Below, piece after piece: positions 43,180 to 49,413 of a stretch of DNA of 64,000 nucleotides. Positions within the stretch are counted from its first letter, which is position 1, and the number at the start of each line of letters is the position of its first letter. Made by a program: the position numbers and the translations under genes. Location of the stretch: the IMG/VR virus record IMGVR_UViG_3300046318_000188, positions 1 to 64,000 of that record, one strand, 5' to 3'. The notes below the pieces were generated by a model. It did not search any database. It had not been told where the DNA came from and was given only the letters and a program-made list of their open reading frames with translations. The DNA is from a virus.

Positions 43180-44112
43180 ATGGAACAATTATTATGGGTC
43201 GAGAAGTATCGACCACAAAAAGTGGAAGATTGTATCCTACCGGATGCAATCAAATCCACCTTCATGGAATATGTTGCTAGAAAAGAAATACCGAATCTAC
43301 TATTATCAGGTACAGCGGGTGTTGGTAAGACAACGATTGCTAAAGCCCTCTGTAATGAAGTTGGTTGTGACTATATTGTTATCAACGGCTCTGATGAATC
43401 TGGTATTGATGTTCTCCGAAATAAAATTAAAAACTATGCTTCGTCAATCAGTCTTGCGGGCGGCCGCAAAGTTGTAATCATTGATGAAGCGGACTATCTA
43501 AATCCTAATTCCACACAACCAGCGTTGCGTGGTGCCATTGAGGAGTTCTCCTCAAACTGTTCTTTTATCTTTACTTGTAATTTTAAGAACCGTATTATCG
43601 ATCCAATTCACTCACGGTGTTCCGTCATTGACTTTAAAATCAATGGCAGTAAGGCAAAGATGGCTGCGGCTTTCTTTAAACGTGTTGAGTGGATTCTTGA
43701 ACAAGAAAATGTTCAATATGATAAAGAAGTCGTTGCTGCTGTTATCACAAAACACTTTCCTGATAATCGTAGAGTTCTTAATGAACTACAGCGTTATTCG
43801 GTTTCTGGTGTAATCGATAAAGGTATTCTAGCTAATGTTGCTGATGTTCAACTTGGTGACCTCATTTCCGCATTAAAAAATAAAGATTTTGCCTCAACTC
43901 GTAAATGGGTTACCTCAAACCTAGACAACGATCCAGTAAAGATTTATCGTAAACTCTATGACGGTCTTTATGAAATATTGAAACCACAATCAGTCCCACA
44001 ATTGGTTCTCATTCTTGCCAAGTATCAATATCAGGCTGCCTTTGTGGCGGATCATGAGATTAATATGGTTGCCTGTTTGACCGAGATTATGGTGGATTGT
44101 GAGTTCAAATAA
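43180..44112 (+). CDS. gp44: gp44 clamp loader large subunit
   Basis: Start ATG 43180 with GGGAG upstream; the GTG at 43177 is alternative. 310 residues (T4 319). LWVEKYRPQKVEDCILP, Walker A GTAGVGKT (44-51), DEAD-type Walker B near 102-105, SRC-like IHSRCSVIDF (sensor/Arg finger). AAA+ ATPase that opens gp45 on primed DNA, together with gp62, which overlaps its stop by 1 nt. Confidence 0.95.
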   Translation: MEQLLWVEKYRPQKVEDCILPDAIKSTFMEYVARKEIPNLLLSGTAGVGKTTIAKALCNEVGCDYIVINGSDESGIDVLRNKIKNYASSISLAGGRKVVIIDEADYLNPNSTQPALRGAIEEFSSNCSFIFTCNFKNRIIDPIHSRCSVIDFKINGSKAKMAAAFFKRVEWILEQENVQYDKEVVAAVITKHFPDNRRVLNELQRYSVSGVIDKGILANVADVQLGDLISALKNKDFASTRKWVTSNLDNDPVKIYRKLYDGLYEILKPQSVPQLVLILAKYQYQAAFVADHEINMVACLTEIMVDCEFK

Positions 44113-44501
44113 TGCCGGATCTATTCAAAGAAATTGTACCTTCCATATTAGAAAAGAAAAAATCTGTCTTTCGTGACGAACTGGATTATAAGGATTACAA
44201 GCCCTTCCTTATCAACCGAGCCTTATCCTATCATATGGACTGTGTGTTATATGTCAATGAAATGAATATAAACAACAAGTTAGATGTGGATATGCAATAC
44301 CAATATCTTCTAAATACAATTAGGTCAATGAAACGGAAATTCCAACCGTGGCAGAAATCAGAGACCGATAAAGACATTGAGTGTGTGAAGCAGTATTTCG
44401 GTTATTCAAATGAAAAAGCCAAAGAAGCTCTGCGTATTCTTACTGATGAACAAGTCGCTGAAATAAAAGCAAAAATAACAAAAGGCGGAGTGAACAAGTA
44501 A
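44112..44501 (+). CDS. gp62: gp62 clamp loader small subunit
   Basis: 129 residues, shorter than T4 gp62 (187). YKPFLINRALSYHMDCVLYVNEMNINNKLDVDMQYQYLLNTIRSMKRKFQPW is the conserved core. Located between gp44 and regA as in T4, coupled by TAATG on both sides. One gp62 with four gp44 forms the loader. Confidence 0.85.
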   Translation: MPDLFKEIVPSILEKKKSVFRDELDYKDYKPFLINRALSYHMDCVLYVNEMNINNKLDVDMQYQYLLNTIRSMKRKFQPWQKSETDKDIECVKQYFGYSNEKAKEALRILTDEQVAEIKAKITKGGVNK

Positions 44502-44908
44502 TGATTTCAATTATTGATTTAGTTGAGGTTACATTAAACGAAAGAGATGATTTCTTAAAGGTCAGAGAAACGCTTACCCGTATTGGTGTTGCTTCCAAAA
44601 AAGACAGAATATTATACCAATCTTGCCATATTCTACATAAGCAAGGTTTATATTATATCGTACATTTCAAAGAACTATTTGCTTTAGATGGTAAACCTAC
44701 TGATATCTCCGAAAACGATTTATCTCGTAGAAATGCCATTGTGAAACTGTTGTCAGATTGGGGACTGGTAACGATTGTTAATAAGTCTAAGGTCGAAACA
44801 CCACCTCCTATCTTCCTATCACAGATTAAGATTCTTTCCCATAAAGAGAAACATGATTGGGAATTAATGCCAAAATATAATATTGGTAAAAAACCACAGT
44901 CCTATTGA
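44501..44908 (+). CDS. regA: RegA translational repressor
   Basis: 135 residues (T4 RegA 122). DFLKVRETLTRIGVASKKDRILYQSCHILHKQGLYYIVHFKELFALDGK and SDWGLVTIV..HDWELMPKYNIGKK align well with T4 RegA from memory. Binds start-site RNA of early genes, including gp45 and gp44 in T4. An N-terminal extension ISIIDLVEVTLNE precedes the usual MIEITL-like start, so an internal start is possible but no later Met exists. Confidence 0.9.
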   Translation: MISIIDLVEVTLNERDDFLKVRETLTRIGVASKKDRILYQSCHILHKQGLYYIVHFKELFALDGKPTDISENDLSRRNAIVKLLSDWGLVTIVNKSKVETPPPIFLSQIKILSHKEKHDWELMPKYNIGKKPQSY

Positions 44909-44935
44909 CATTTCAGTAGGACTGTGTTATAAATA
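44905..44935 (+). promoter_or_regulatory. Overlapping sigma70 (TTGACA-17-TATAAA) and late (TATAAATA) promoter
   Basis: -35 TTGACA 44905-44910, 17-nt spacer, then TATAAATA at 44928-44935 serving both as -10 for host sigma70 and as T4-type late promoter. Precedes the Hsp20 gene by about 66 nt. Confidence 0.65.
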
Positions 44936-45000
44936 TACTTGTAGTCGCCTAATGGGATTACATTTTTTGAAACTCGCTTAATACACAAGGAGAACTAAGC

Positions 45001-45456
45001 ATGAACACAACTATCAACGCATTATTTCCACAACTCAAAACTCTCAGCAAGTCTTTGGATCCATTCACCATCGGTTTCGATGATGTTTTGAGCCAGATTA
45101 ATGAACTCTCTGAATCCGTAACCAAGGCAGTTCCTGGTTTCCCTCCATACAATATCAAACAAGTTAAAGATAACAAATACGTTATCGAAATGGCAGTAGC
45201 TGGTTTTGCCAAAACTGATATTGAAGTAACTTTGGATGGTAACAAACTGGTTATCAAAGGTAACGCTTCAGAAGAAGAATTACCAGAAGATAATTACATT
45301 TTCAAAGGTATCGCAACTCGTAACTTTACTCGTCAATTCACATTGGCTGATAAGGTAGAGATTAAAGATGCCGAGATTGTAAATGGTATGTTAAAGGTTT
45401 GGTTGGAAAACTATGTTAAGGCACAAGATGCCGTCAAGAAAATTGCCATTAAGTAA
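45001..45456 (+). CDS. Hsp20 small heat-shock protein
   Basis: 151 residues: N-terminal arm, alpha-crystallin domain from about 50 (PPYNIKQVKDNKYVIEMAVAGFAKTDIEVTLDGNKLVIKG..NYIFKGIATRNFTRQFTLADKVEIKDAEIVNGMLKVWLEN), and KKIAIK end. The bacterial IbpA-like pattern and the A-x-x-x-F..L signature are visible. Cyanophage-type T4 relatives encode Hsp20, presumably as a chaperone for virion assembly. The dual promoter and terminator suggest strong expression. Confidence 0.9.
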   Translation: MNTTINALFPQLKTLSKSLDPFTIGFDDVLSQINELSESVTKAVPGFPPYNIKQVKDNKYVIEMAVAGFAKTDIEVTLDGNKLVIKGNASEEELPEDNYIFKGIATRNFTRQFTLADKVEIKDAEIVNGMLKVWLENYVKAQDAVKKIAIK

Positions 45457-45470
45457 TTGGTAATATCAAT

Positions 45471-45495
45471 GGGGGTTGGTTGACAACCCCCTTCT
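45471..45495 (+). terminator. Terminator after Hsp20, overlapping a promoter
   Basis: GGGGGTTG (45471-45478) pairs with CAACCCCC (45484-45491), loop GTTGA, followed by TTCTTTT. Its 3' half contains the -35 of the next promoter. Confidence 0.75.
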
Positions 45496-45508
45496 TTTGA
45501 GTTATACT
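45480..45508 (+). promoter_or_regulatory. sigma70-type promoter TTGACA-17-TATACT
   Basis: TTGACA 45480-45485 sits in the loop/3' arm of the terminator; -10 TATACT at 45503-45508; 17-nt spacer; start codon of the next gene 8 nt later, giving a nearly leaderless message. Confidence 0.65.
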
Positions 45509-45515
45509 TTATATT

Positions 45516-45746
45516 ATGAAAAAAAATCTAAGACCCGGTTATGTTGCTGGTAATACTGGCGACAAATCTATACTGAAAAAGGTTCGTTCCAAAACGAATT
45601 CTGACATCTATTACACCTATTCAAATTGGGCAACCAACGAGATTGAAGGAATAACTTTTATTCCTGTGGTTAAAGAAGTACCCAATCAAACCAAAAATCA
45701 AGTAATTTTTTATATGCGTAAAGATAATGTGGAGTATGTGAAATGA
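45516..45746 (+). CDS. Small hypothetical protein, 76 aa
   Basis: Starts MKKNLRPGYVAGNTGDKSILKKVRSKTNSDIYYTYSNW. Basic, beta-rich, no signal peptide. Lies directly behind a promoter with little or no leader. Overlaps the next gene (ATGA). Not recognised. Confidence 0.55.
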   Translation: MKKNLRPGYVAGNTGDKSILKKVRSKTNSDIYYTYSNWATNEIEGITFIPVVKEVPNQTKNQVIFYMRKDNVEYVK

Positions 45747-45949
45747 ATAGATTAGAAACCTGGAATTTAAATCAACGCCGTTATTTCGAACCTAGTAGTA
45801 AAGATGATTTAAAAATGTTTCGTAAATATCTACACTCATTAAGTTGGGGTGATGGTGGTTGTCCCTTTTATTTGGAATGGCCATATTTGGATGTTCCATC
45901 AATGTTGAAAGATAAGATTACCAACTATACACTTAAAGGTGTAAAATGA
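45743..45949 (+). CDS. Small hypothetical protein, 68 aa
   Basis: MNRLETWNLNQRRYFEPSSKDDLKMFRKYLHSLSWGDGGCPFYLEWPYLDVPSMLKDK; a W/Y-rich short protein reminiscent of small cyanophage proteins with the LSWGxGGCPFxLEWPY block. Overlaps both neighbours by 4 nt, so a coupled three-gene set. Function unknown. Confidence 0.6.
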   Translation: MNRLETWNLNQRRYFEPSSKDDLKMFRKYLHSLSWGDGGCPFYLEWPYLDVPSMLKDKITNYTLKGVK

Positions 45950-46116
45950 ATTGGTTAAAACATTCTGGTTGTAACATTACTTTGAAATTAAATCCATTCC
46001 ATTGGAGATTTCATTGTGCTTATAATCAAACCAATGAAGCGTGGGAACAAGACGCTTTAGTATTAGAATTATTTCCTATTACCATTAGAGTATGGATTGA
46101 TGACGGAAGTTGGTAA
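45946..46116 (+). CDS. Small hypothetical protein, 56 aa
   Basis: ATG at 45946 overlaps the upstream stop (ATGA); stop TAA at 46114-46116. Starts MNWLKHSGCNITLKLNPFHW, ends ITIRVWIDDGSW. Aromatic-rich, resembling small phage proteins that begin NxLxHSGCxIxxxxxPxxW; no function. Last gene of a three-gene coupled unit. Confidence 0.65.
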   Translation: MNWLKHSGCNITLKLNPFHWRFHCAYNQTNEAWEQDALVLELFPITIRVWIDDGSW

Positions 46117-46169
46117 TCAATTTTATTGATAACTCAAATCAAAATATATCATAATTTAAATAATGAGTT

Positions 46170-46199
46170 TTTACAGTTTTTCATAATAGATACTACTAT
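46170..46199 (+). promoter_or_regulatory. possible sigma70 promoter TTTACA-18-TACTAT
   Basis: TTTACA 46170-46175 and TACTAT 46194-46199, 18-nt spacer, 21 nt before the rubrerythrin start. An AACTCA/TGAGTT inverted repeat with T-run just upstream may end the previous unit. Confidence 0.4.
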
Positions 46200-46219
46200 G
46201 ATTAACTTTTGGAGGATGT

Positions 46220-46669
46220 ATGAGTATTACAATTAAAAATCTTGAGGGTGCATTGGCTGGCGAATCCATGGCTCACATCAAGTATCGTTATTTCGCTAAG
46301 ATTGCTCGTGAAGAAGGATTTGAAGATGTTGCAAAACACTTTGAACATACAGCAGAACAAGAGATTCTCCATGCATGGGGACATCTTGAACTTTTAATTG
46401 GTAAACCTTCCACTAAAGAATGTTTAGAAAAAGCCATTGAAGGTGAAACATATGAATTTACCACAATGTATCCTGATTTTGAAAAAGAAGCAATCTTTGA
46501 AGGCAACAATGAAGCAGCTGCTGAAGCTCGTTTACAGGCAGAAGAATCAAAAGAACATGCTGAACAATTTATTCAAGTGTTACGAAAAGCCGAAAAACGA
46601 TTCAAAGCATTAAAAGGTGTTGAAGAACGCCATGCAAATGCCTATAAAAAAGTATTGGAGAACCTATAA
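46220..46669 (+). CDS. Rubrerythrin-like diiron protein
   Basis: 149 residues of the four-helix erythrin fold: GESMAHIKYRYFAKIAREEGFEDVAKHF, then EQEILHAWGH (E48xxH51), YEFTTMYPDFEKEA and QAEESKEHAEQFIQV. The second metal helix has E108/E109 and H113, one residue off the normal ExxH spacing as I read it. It lacks the fused rubredoxin domain; that domain is encoded separately and immediately downstream. Rubrerythrins reduce peroxide in reduced cells. Rare in phage genomes, probably an auxiliary peroxide defence. Confidence 0.85.
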   Translation: MSITIKNLEGALAGESMAHIKYRYFAKIAREEGFEDVAKHFEHTAEQEILHAWGHLELLIGKPSTKECLEKAIEGETYEFTTMYPDFEKEAIFEGNNEAAAEARLQAEESKEHAEQFIQVLRKAEKRFKALKGVEERHANAYKKVLENL

Positions 46670-46803
46670 TGGAACAAAGACACGTTTGTATTGTATGTGG
46701 TCATGTCCACGATGAAAAGACTGAAGGTAAATGGGAAGATTTACCAGACAATTTTGAGTGTCCTGAATGTGGTGTAAGTAAAGAAGATTACGTTACTGAA
46801 TGA
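46669..46803 (+). CDS. Rubredoxin-type small iron protein
   Basis: 44 residues: CIVCG (7-11) and CPECG (31-35) give the Cys4 Fe site, with W22 and the LPDNFECPECGVSKEDY block of rubredoxin domains. ATG overlaps the rubrerythrin stop by 1 nt and its stop overlaps the next start (ATGA). As separate protein it would be the electron donor of the rubrerythrin. Together they equal a split classical rubrerythrin. Confidence 0.85.
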   Translation: MEQRHVCIVCGHVHDEKTEGKWEDLPDNFECPECGVSKEDYVTE

Positions 46804-47399
46804 TACCAAGAAAGTTAACTCCTTTCGACAAAGATAAACTCATTGACCACTTTATGCTTGATATTGTGGAAAATGATAGACGTTTGAGATTTGGTTATGA
46901 AGCACCAAATGATGCAGTCAAAAAATATATTGACGATTCACTACAAAATTATGGATATGTCAATATGTGGTTTGTTGTAGAAATTGATTCTTTTGACCGA
47001 TTTGATGGCAAAAAAATTATTGCTACTTGTCATGTGGCTATGAATAGAGAAACGAACACCGCCGAAATGGGTTGCACGGTTTCGCCTCAGTACCGTAACC
47101 AGAAACTGGGGCAAGAATTATTTAATCGTGGAATTACTTGGGCTAGAATGGCAGGTGCAGAAAATGTATTCATGCATTGCCTTTCTGAAAATAGAGCAAT
47201 TCAACATATCGCCAAGAAAGGTGGTATGACAGTTGTTACTATTGACCCATCTGAAAAAGAGTCCACGATTCAGATTAGACAGAATCGTTATGAAGCTGGT
47301 TTTAAAGATATGGTTATGGACCAGATTGCTGTTTATGACGCAGCAATCCGTCAACAGACATTCTTTGCTAAGAAGTTCTTGAAAGGTTTGGTAAAGTGA
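46800..47399 (+). CDS. GNAT family N-acetyltransferase
   Basis: 199 residues. Motif A-like: AEMGCTVSPQYRNQKLGQELFNRGITWARMAGAENVFMHCLSENRAIQHIAKKGGMTVV, with the acetyl-CoA loop R/Q-x-x-G-x-G/K reduced to QYRNQKLGQ. N-terminal segment PFDKDKLIDHFMLDIVENDRRLRFGY is found in small-molecule GNATs. Coupled to rubredoxin and dCMP deaminase genes. Substrate unknown. Confidence 0.75.
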   Translation: MIPRKLTPFDKDKLIDHFMLDIVENDRRLRFGYEAPNDAVKKYIDDSLQNYGYVNMWFVVEIDSFDRFDGKKIIATCHVAMNRETNTAEMGCTVSPQYRNQKLGQELFNRGITWARMAGAENVFMHCLSENRAIQHIAKKGGMTVVTIDPSEKESTIQIRQNRYEAGFKDMVMDQIAVYDAAIRQQTFFAKKFLKGLVK

Positions 47400-47842
47400 A
47401 AGTAAAATTTATTCCAATGTATATGGAGATTGCTGGCATTATCGCCAAACAATCTTCAGCCAAAAGATTACAGGTTGGTGCGATTGTCGTAAAAGAAGAT
47501 AGAGTAATCTCCATCGGTTATAATGGTATGCCTGCTGGTTGGACCAATGAATGTGAAGAAGTGGTAGAAGTTCATGAAGATGGTGGAATCGTCACCAAAA
47601 CCAAACCAGAGGTCATTCACGCAGAGGCTAATGCCATCGCTAAACTGGCCAAAGGCAATGAATCTGGAGATGGTTCCACGATGTTCCTGACCCACGCTCC
47701 ATGCCTAGACTGCGCTAAACAAATTTATACCGCCGGCATCAAAACGGTATATTTTAAAGATTATTATAAGAATGTTGATGGAATACAGTTCCTAGAACGG
47801 TGCCATGTAAAAATCAAGAGAATTTCACCTGGTGAAATCTAG
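47396..47842 (+). CDS. dCMP deaminase
   Basis: Start GTG 47396 overlapping the upstream stop (GTGA). 148 residues. Zn site: HAEANA (H75, E77) and PCLDC (C103, C106), with GYNGMPAGW as the substrate loop of T4 gene cd-type deoxycytidylate deaminases. Makes dUMP for thymidylate synthesis. C-terminal HVKIKRISPG typical. The inserted KTKPEV segment corresponds to the phage enzyme's extra loop. Confidence 0.9.
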   Translation: MKVKFIPMYMEIAGIIAKQSSAKRLQVGAIVVKEDRVISIGYNGMPAGWTNECEEVVEVHEDGGIVTKTKPEVIHAEANAIAKLAKGNESGDGSTMFLTHAPCLDCAKQIYTAGIKTVYFKDYYKNVDGIQFLERCHVKIKRISPGEI

Positions 47843-47846
47843 GTGC

Positions 47847-47875
47847 TTGATAAATATTGGTAAGTGTGATATAAT
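47847..47875 (+). promoter_or_regulatory. sigma70-type promoter TTGATA-17-TATAAT (late octamer overlaps -35)
   Basis: -35 TTGATA (47847-47852), 17-nt spacer, -10 TATAAT (47870-47875), upstream of the SprT-like gene. GATAAATA at 47849-47856 is also present. Confidence 0.65.
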
Positions 47876-47922
47876 TTAATTCGAAATGTGCTTATTGGGT
47901 CAACTTATTAAGGAGAGACCTA

Positions 47923-48420
47923 ATGCAGTTAAGTATAGTCGGTTGTCCCGATAAAAAACATTTCCGCCCGTTTGTAAAAAGGGCTGCCTTATTTTACGCT
48001 TCCGAATTGATTAAACCTAAGATGTTAGAAAACATCTTTTTGAGAATTAAATTTAGTTCTAAGATTGAAGCTCATGGATATGCCTCTGTGATAGAGTTCA
48101 GTAGAAGTAATAAACCAAGACAGTTTGAAATTGAATTACATCCTGGTATCGGCGCAGCAGAAATATTAAAAACACTCAGTCATGAAATGGTGCATATTAA
48201 GCAATACATTTATGGTGATGTTAATTTAAATCTGACCAGATGGAAAGGCAGTAAAGTTTTAGAACCTGATTATTGGGTTCAACCATGGGAAATAGAAGCC
48301 TATGGTATGCAAGCAGGACTATTTACAAAGTTTGCAGTAAAAGAAAAATTATGGAATATATTTGATGATATGTGTGATCCTGATAGTCCGATAGAAATGA
48401 AACCATTAGGTTGGAAATAA
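47923..48420 (+). CDS. SprT-like zinc metalloprotease
   Basis: 165 residues. HEMVH at 87-91 is the HExxH zinc site; EIEAYGMQ about 35 residues later resembles the third ligand region of SprT/SPARTAN-type domains. No signal peptide, so cytoplasmic. Such phage proteins occur in aquatic T4-like genomes; clearing of DNA-bound proteins is a possible role. Own sigma70 promoter and strong RBS aaggagagacctaa. Confidence 0.75.
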   Translation: MQLSIVGCPDKKHFRPFVKRAALFYASELIKPKMLENIFLRIKFSSKIEAHGYASVIEFSRSNKPRQFEIELHPGIGAAEILKTLSHEMVHIKQYIYGDVNLNLTRWKGSKVLEPDYWVQPWEIEAYGMQAGLFTKFAVKEKLWNIFDDMCDPDSPIEMKPLGWK

Positions 48421-48421
48421 A

Positions 48422-48439
48422 TGTTGCTAAAAAGCAACA
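48422..48439 (+). terminator. Hairpin after SprT-like gene
   Basis: TGTTGCT-aaaa-AGCAACA, 2 nt after the stop codon, without a T-run; weak terminator or RNA 3' end stabiliser. Confidence 0.4.
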
Positions 48440-48465
48440 GTATTTGGTAAATAATTACAAAGTTG

Positions 48466-48494
48466 TTGACAATTGAGCATATATACTATATCAT
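48466..48494 (+). promoter_or_regulatory. sigma70-type promoter TTGACA-17-TATCAT of the tRNA operon
   Basis: -35 TTGACA 48466-48471 and -10 TATCAT 48489-48494 with 17-nt spacer, upstream of the leader ORF and the first tRNAs. No other promoter is visible between the leader terminator and tRNA-Gln. Confidence 0.7.
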
Positions 48495-48531
48495 ACACAG
48501 TATTGAATAAATTAATTAAGAAAGAAATAAA

Positions 48532-48633
48532 ATGTTGTTTGTAACGAAACCTTTATCCATGCAGTCAGAGTATCGCACACCGAGCAATTGGCCAGCGATT
48601 GGCTTTGACCATGCCTCAGGGGTTCGTGTATAG
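48532..48633 (+). CDS. Codon-diverse leader ORF, 33 aa
   Basis: ATG 48532 behind aagaaagaaataaa; stop TAG 48631. Reads MLFVTKPLSMQSEYRTPSNW then PAIGFDHASGVRV. The 33 sense codons use 29 different codons; 19 amino acids occur, only Cys is absent. G/C-ending codons (ACG, CGC, CCG, AGC, GCG, GGC, GCC) are unlike neighbouring genes. The final codons form the left arm of a hairpin that competes with a terminator. Probably a regulatory leader peptide; it could instead be an accidental frame in structured RNA. Confidence 0.5.
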   Translation: MLFVTKPLSMQSEYRTPSNWPAIGFDHASGVRV

Positions 48634-48690
48634 AACAAAAGTAATTTCCTTTCACACACGAACCCTAGTCTAAACAACTAGGGTTTTTTG
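48620..48690 (+). promoter_or_regulatory. Antiterminator/terminator pair before the tRNA array
   Basis: GGGTTCGTGT (48620-48629) pairs with ACACGAACCC (48656-48665), 10 bp. AACCCTAGT (48661-48669) pairs with ACTAGGGTT (48677-48685), 9 bp, followed by TTTTG TTTT: a good intrinsic terminator. The two stems share AACCC and cannot coexist. The leader ORF ends at the left arm of the first. Confidence 0.7.
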
Positions 48691-48705
48691 TTTTCCAGTT
48701 TCAAA

Positions 48706-48735
48706 TTACTAGACACTAAAATTTCAGTCTAGTAA
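48706..48735 (+). repeat. Perfect 9-bp inverted repeat
   Basis: TTACTAGAC (48706-48714) and GTCTAGTAA (48727-48735) with a 12-nt loop, directly before the boxA-like site. Confidence 0.7.
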
Positions 48736-48736
48736 C

Positions 48737-48750
48737 GCTCTCTAAAAATT
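48737..48750 (+). promoter_or_regulatory. boxA-like antitermination site 1
   Basis: GCTCTCTAAAAATT, matching the bacterial rrn boxA pattern (G)(C/T)TCTTTAAAAATT in all but one position. Followed by TAAGTAGTAAC, which recurs after boxA 2. Confidence 0.55.
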
Positions 48751-48764
48751 TAAGTAGTAACTAT

Positions 48765-48838
48765 TGAGATATAGTGTAACGGTAGCACCACGCACTTTGA
48801 CTGCGTTAGCATAGGTTCAAATCCTATTATCTCTACCA
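48765..48838 (+). tRNA. tRNA-Gln(UUG)
   Basis: Anticodon loop CTTTGAC (stem ACGCA/TGCGT). Acceptor TGAGATA pairs with TATCTCT except a U1-U72 mismatch, T-loop TTCAAAT, encoded ACCA. Confidence 0.9.
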
Positions 48839-48840
48839 AT

Positions 48841-48934
48841 GGAAGGTAATGCAGCGGGGATGGTCCTGCGACTGGCCTTGAAAACCAGGTTCTGCCTAAA
48901 AGCGGATGGGGTTCGACTCCTCTGCCTTCCGCCA
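48841..48934 (+). tRNA. tRNA-Ser(UGA)
   Basis: Class II tRNA of 94 nt. Acceptor GGAAGGT/GCCTTCC, anticodon loop CTTGAAA, long variable arm TCTGCCTAAAAGCGGA, T-loop TTCGACT, encoded GCCA. Confidence 0.92.
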
Positions 48935-49057
48935 TATTGAAGCATACTGCGGTGGTGTTACATATTATATCTAGTCAATATAATATGCCTATGCTAAGAG
49001 TATGATTAAATGTTCCGACAGCCTTAGACTAAGGTTCATTAGTGTGCTTCAATATGG
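48932..49057 (+). ncRNA. Inter-tRNA hairpin element E1
   Basis: Left arm CCATATTGAAGCATACT (48932-48948, starting with the CCA of tRNA-Ser) pairs with AGTGTGCTTCAATATGG (49041-49057): 17 bp with one G-U. The 92-nt interior contains CATATTATAT/ATAATATG-type pairing and GTTCCGACAG (49012-49021), which is shared with E3. No ORF. Confidence 0.65.
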
Positions 49058-49063
49058 TTTATT

Positions 49064-49150
49064 GGAAGATGTGTTGCAAGGTGCGACCGAAGTTTGCTAA
49101 ACTTCCGTTCAGAAATGGGCTGATAGGTTCGATTCCTATATCTTCCGCCA
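49064..49150 (+). tRNA. tRNA-Ser(GCU)
   Basis: Acceptor GGAAGAT/ATCTTCC, anticodon stem GAAGT/ACTTC with loop TTGCTAA, variable arm between, T-loop TTCGATT, encoded GCCA. 87 nt class II. Confidence 0.92.
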
Positions 49151-49152
49151 AT

Positions 49153-49227
49153 GGTGGTGTGACCGAATGGTGAGGTGACAGTCTGCAAAACTGGTCCAAG
49201 TAGGTTCGATTCCTATCACCACCTCCA
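49153..49227 (+). tRNA. tRNA-Cys(GCA)
   Basis: Acceptor GGTGGTG/CACCACC, anticodon loop CTGCAAA, T-arm TAGG-TTCGATT-CCTA, encoded TCCA. Confidence 0.92.
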
Positions 49228-49266
49228 GTATGTGTTGTACCAAAACAACAGTATCAAAAATAGTTC

Positions 49267-49294
49267 TTGTGGTATTTTTTGGTTCGTGTATAAT
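49267..49294 (+). promoter_or_regulatory. sigma70-type promoter TTGTGG-16-TATAAT inside tRNA array
   Basis: -10 TATAAT at 49289-49294 with a weak -35 TTGTGG at 49267-49272 (16-nt spacer), 18 nt before boxA site 2. Confidence 0.5.
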
Positions 49295-49311
49295 AGTTGT
49301 TCTGTTGTAAA

Positions 49312-49325
49312 GTTCTTTAAAAATT
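49312..49325 (+). promoter_or_regulatory. boxA-like antitermination site 2
   Basis: GTTCTTTAAAAATT, an exact match to the boxA form common in betaproteobacterial rrn leaders as I recall it. It is followed by AAGTAGTAAC as at site 1 and sits 14 nt before tRNA-Glu. Confidence 0.65.
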
Positions 49326-49338
49326 AAGTAGTAACAAT

Positions 49339-49413
49339 ACACCGTTCGTCTATCGGTTAGGACCCAAGGTTTTCAACCTTGTAAGAGGAGTTCAACTCTC
49401 CTACGGTGTACCA
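49339..49413 (+). tRNA. tRNA-Glu(UUC)
   Basis: Acceptor ACACCGT/ACGGTGT, anticodon stem CAAGG/CCTTG with loop TTTTCAA, T-arm GGAG-TTCAACT-CTCC, encoded ACCA. Confidence 0.92.
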
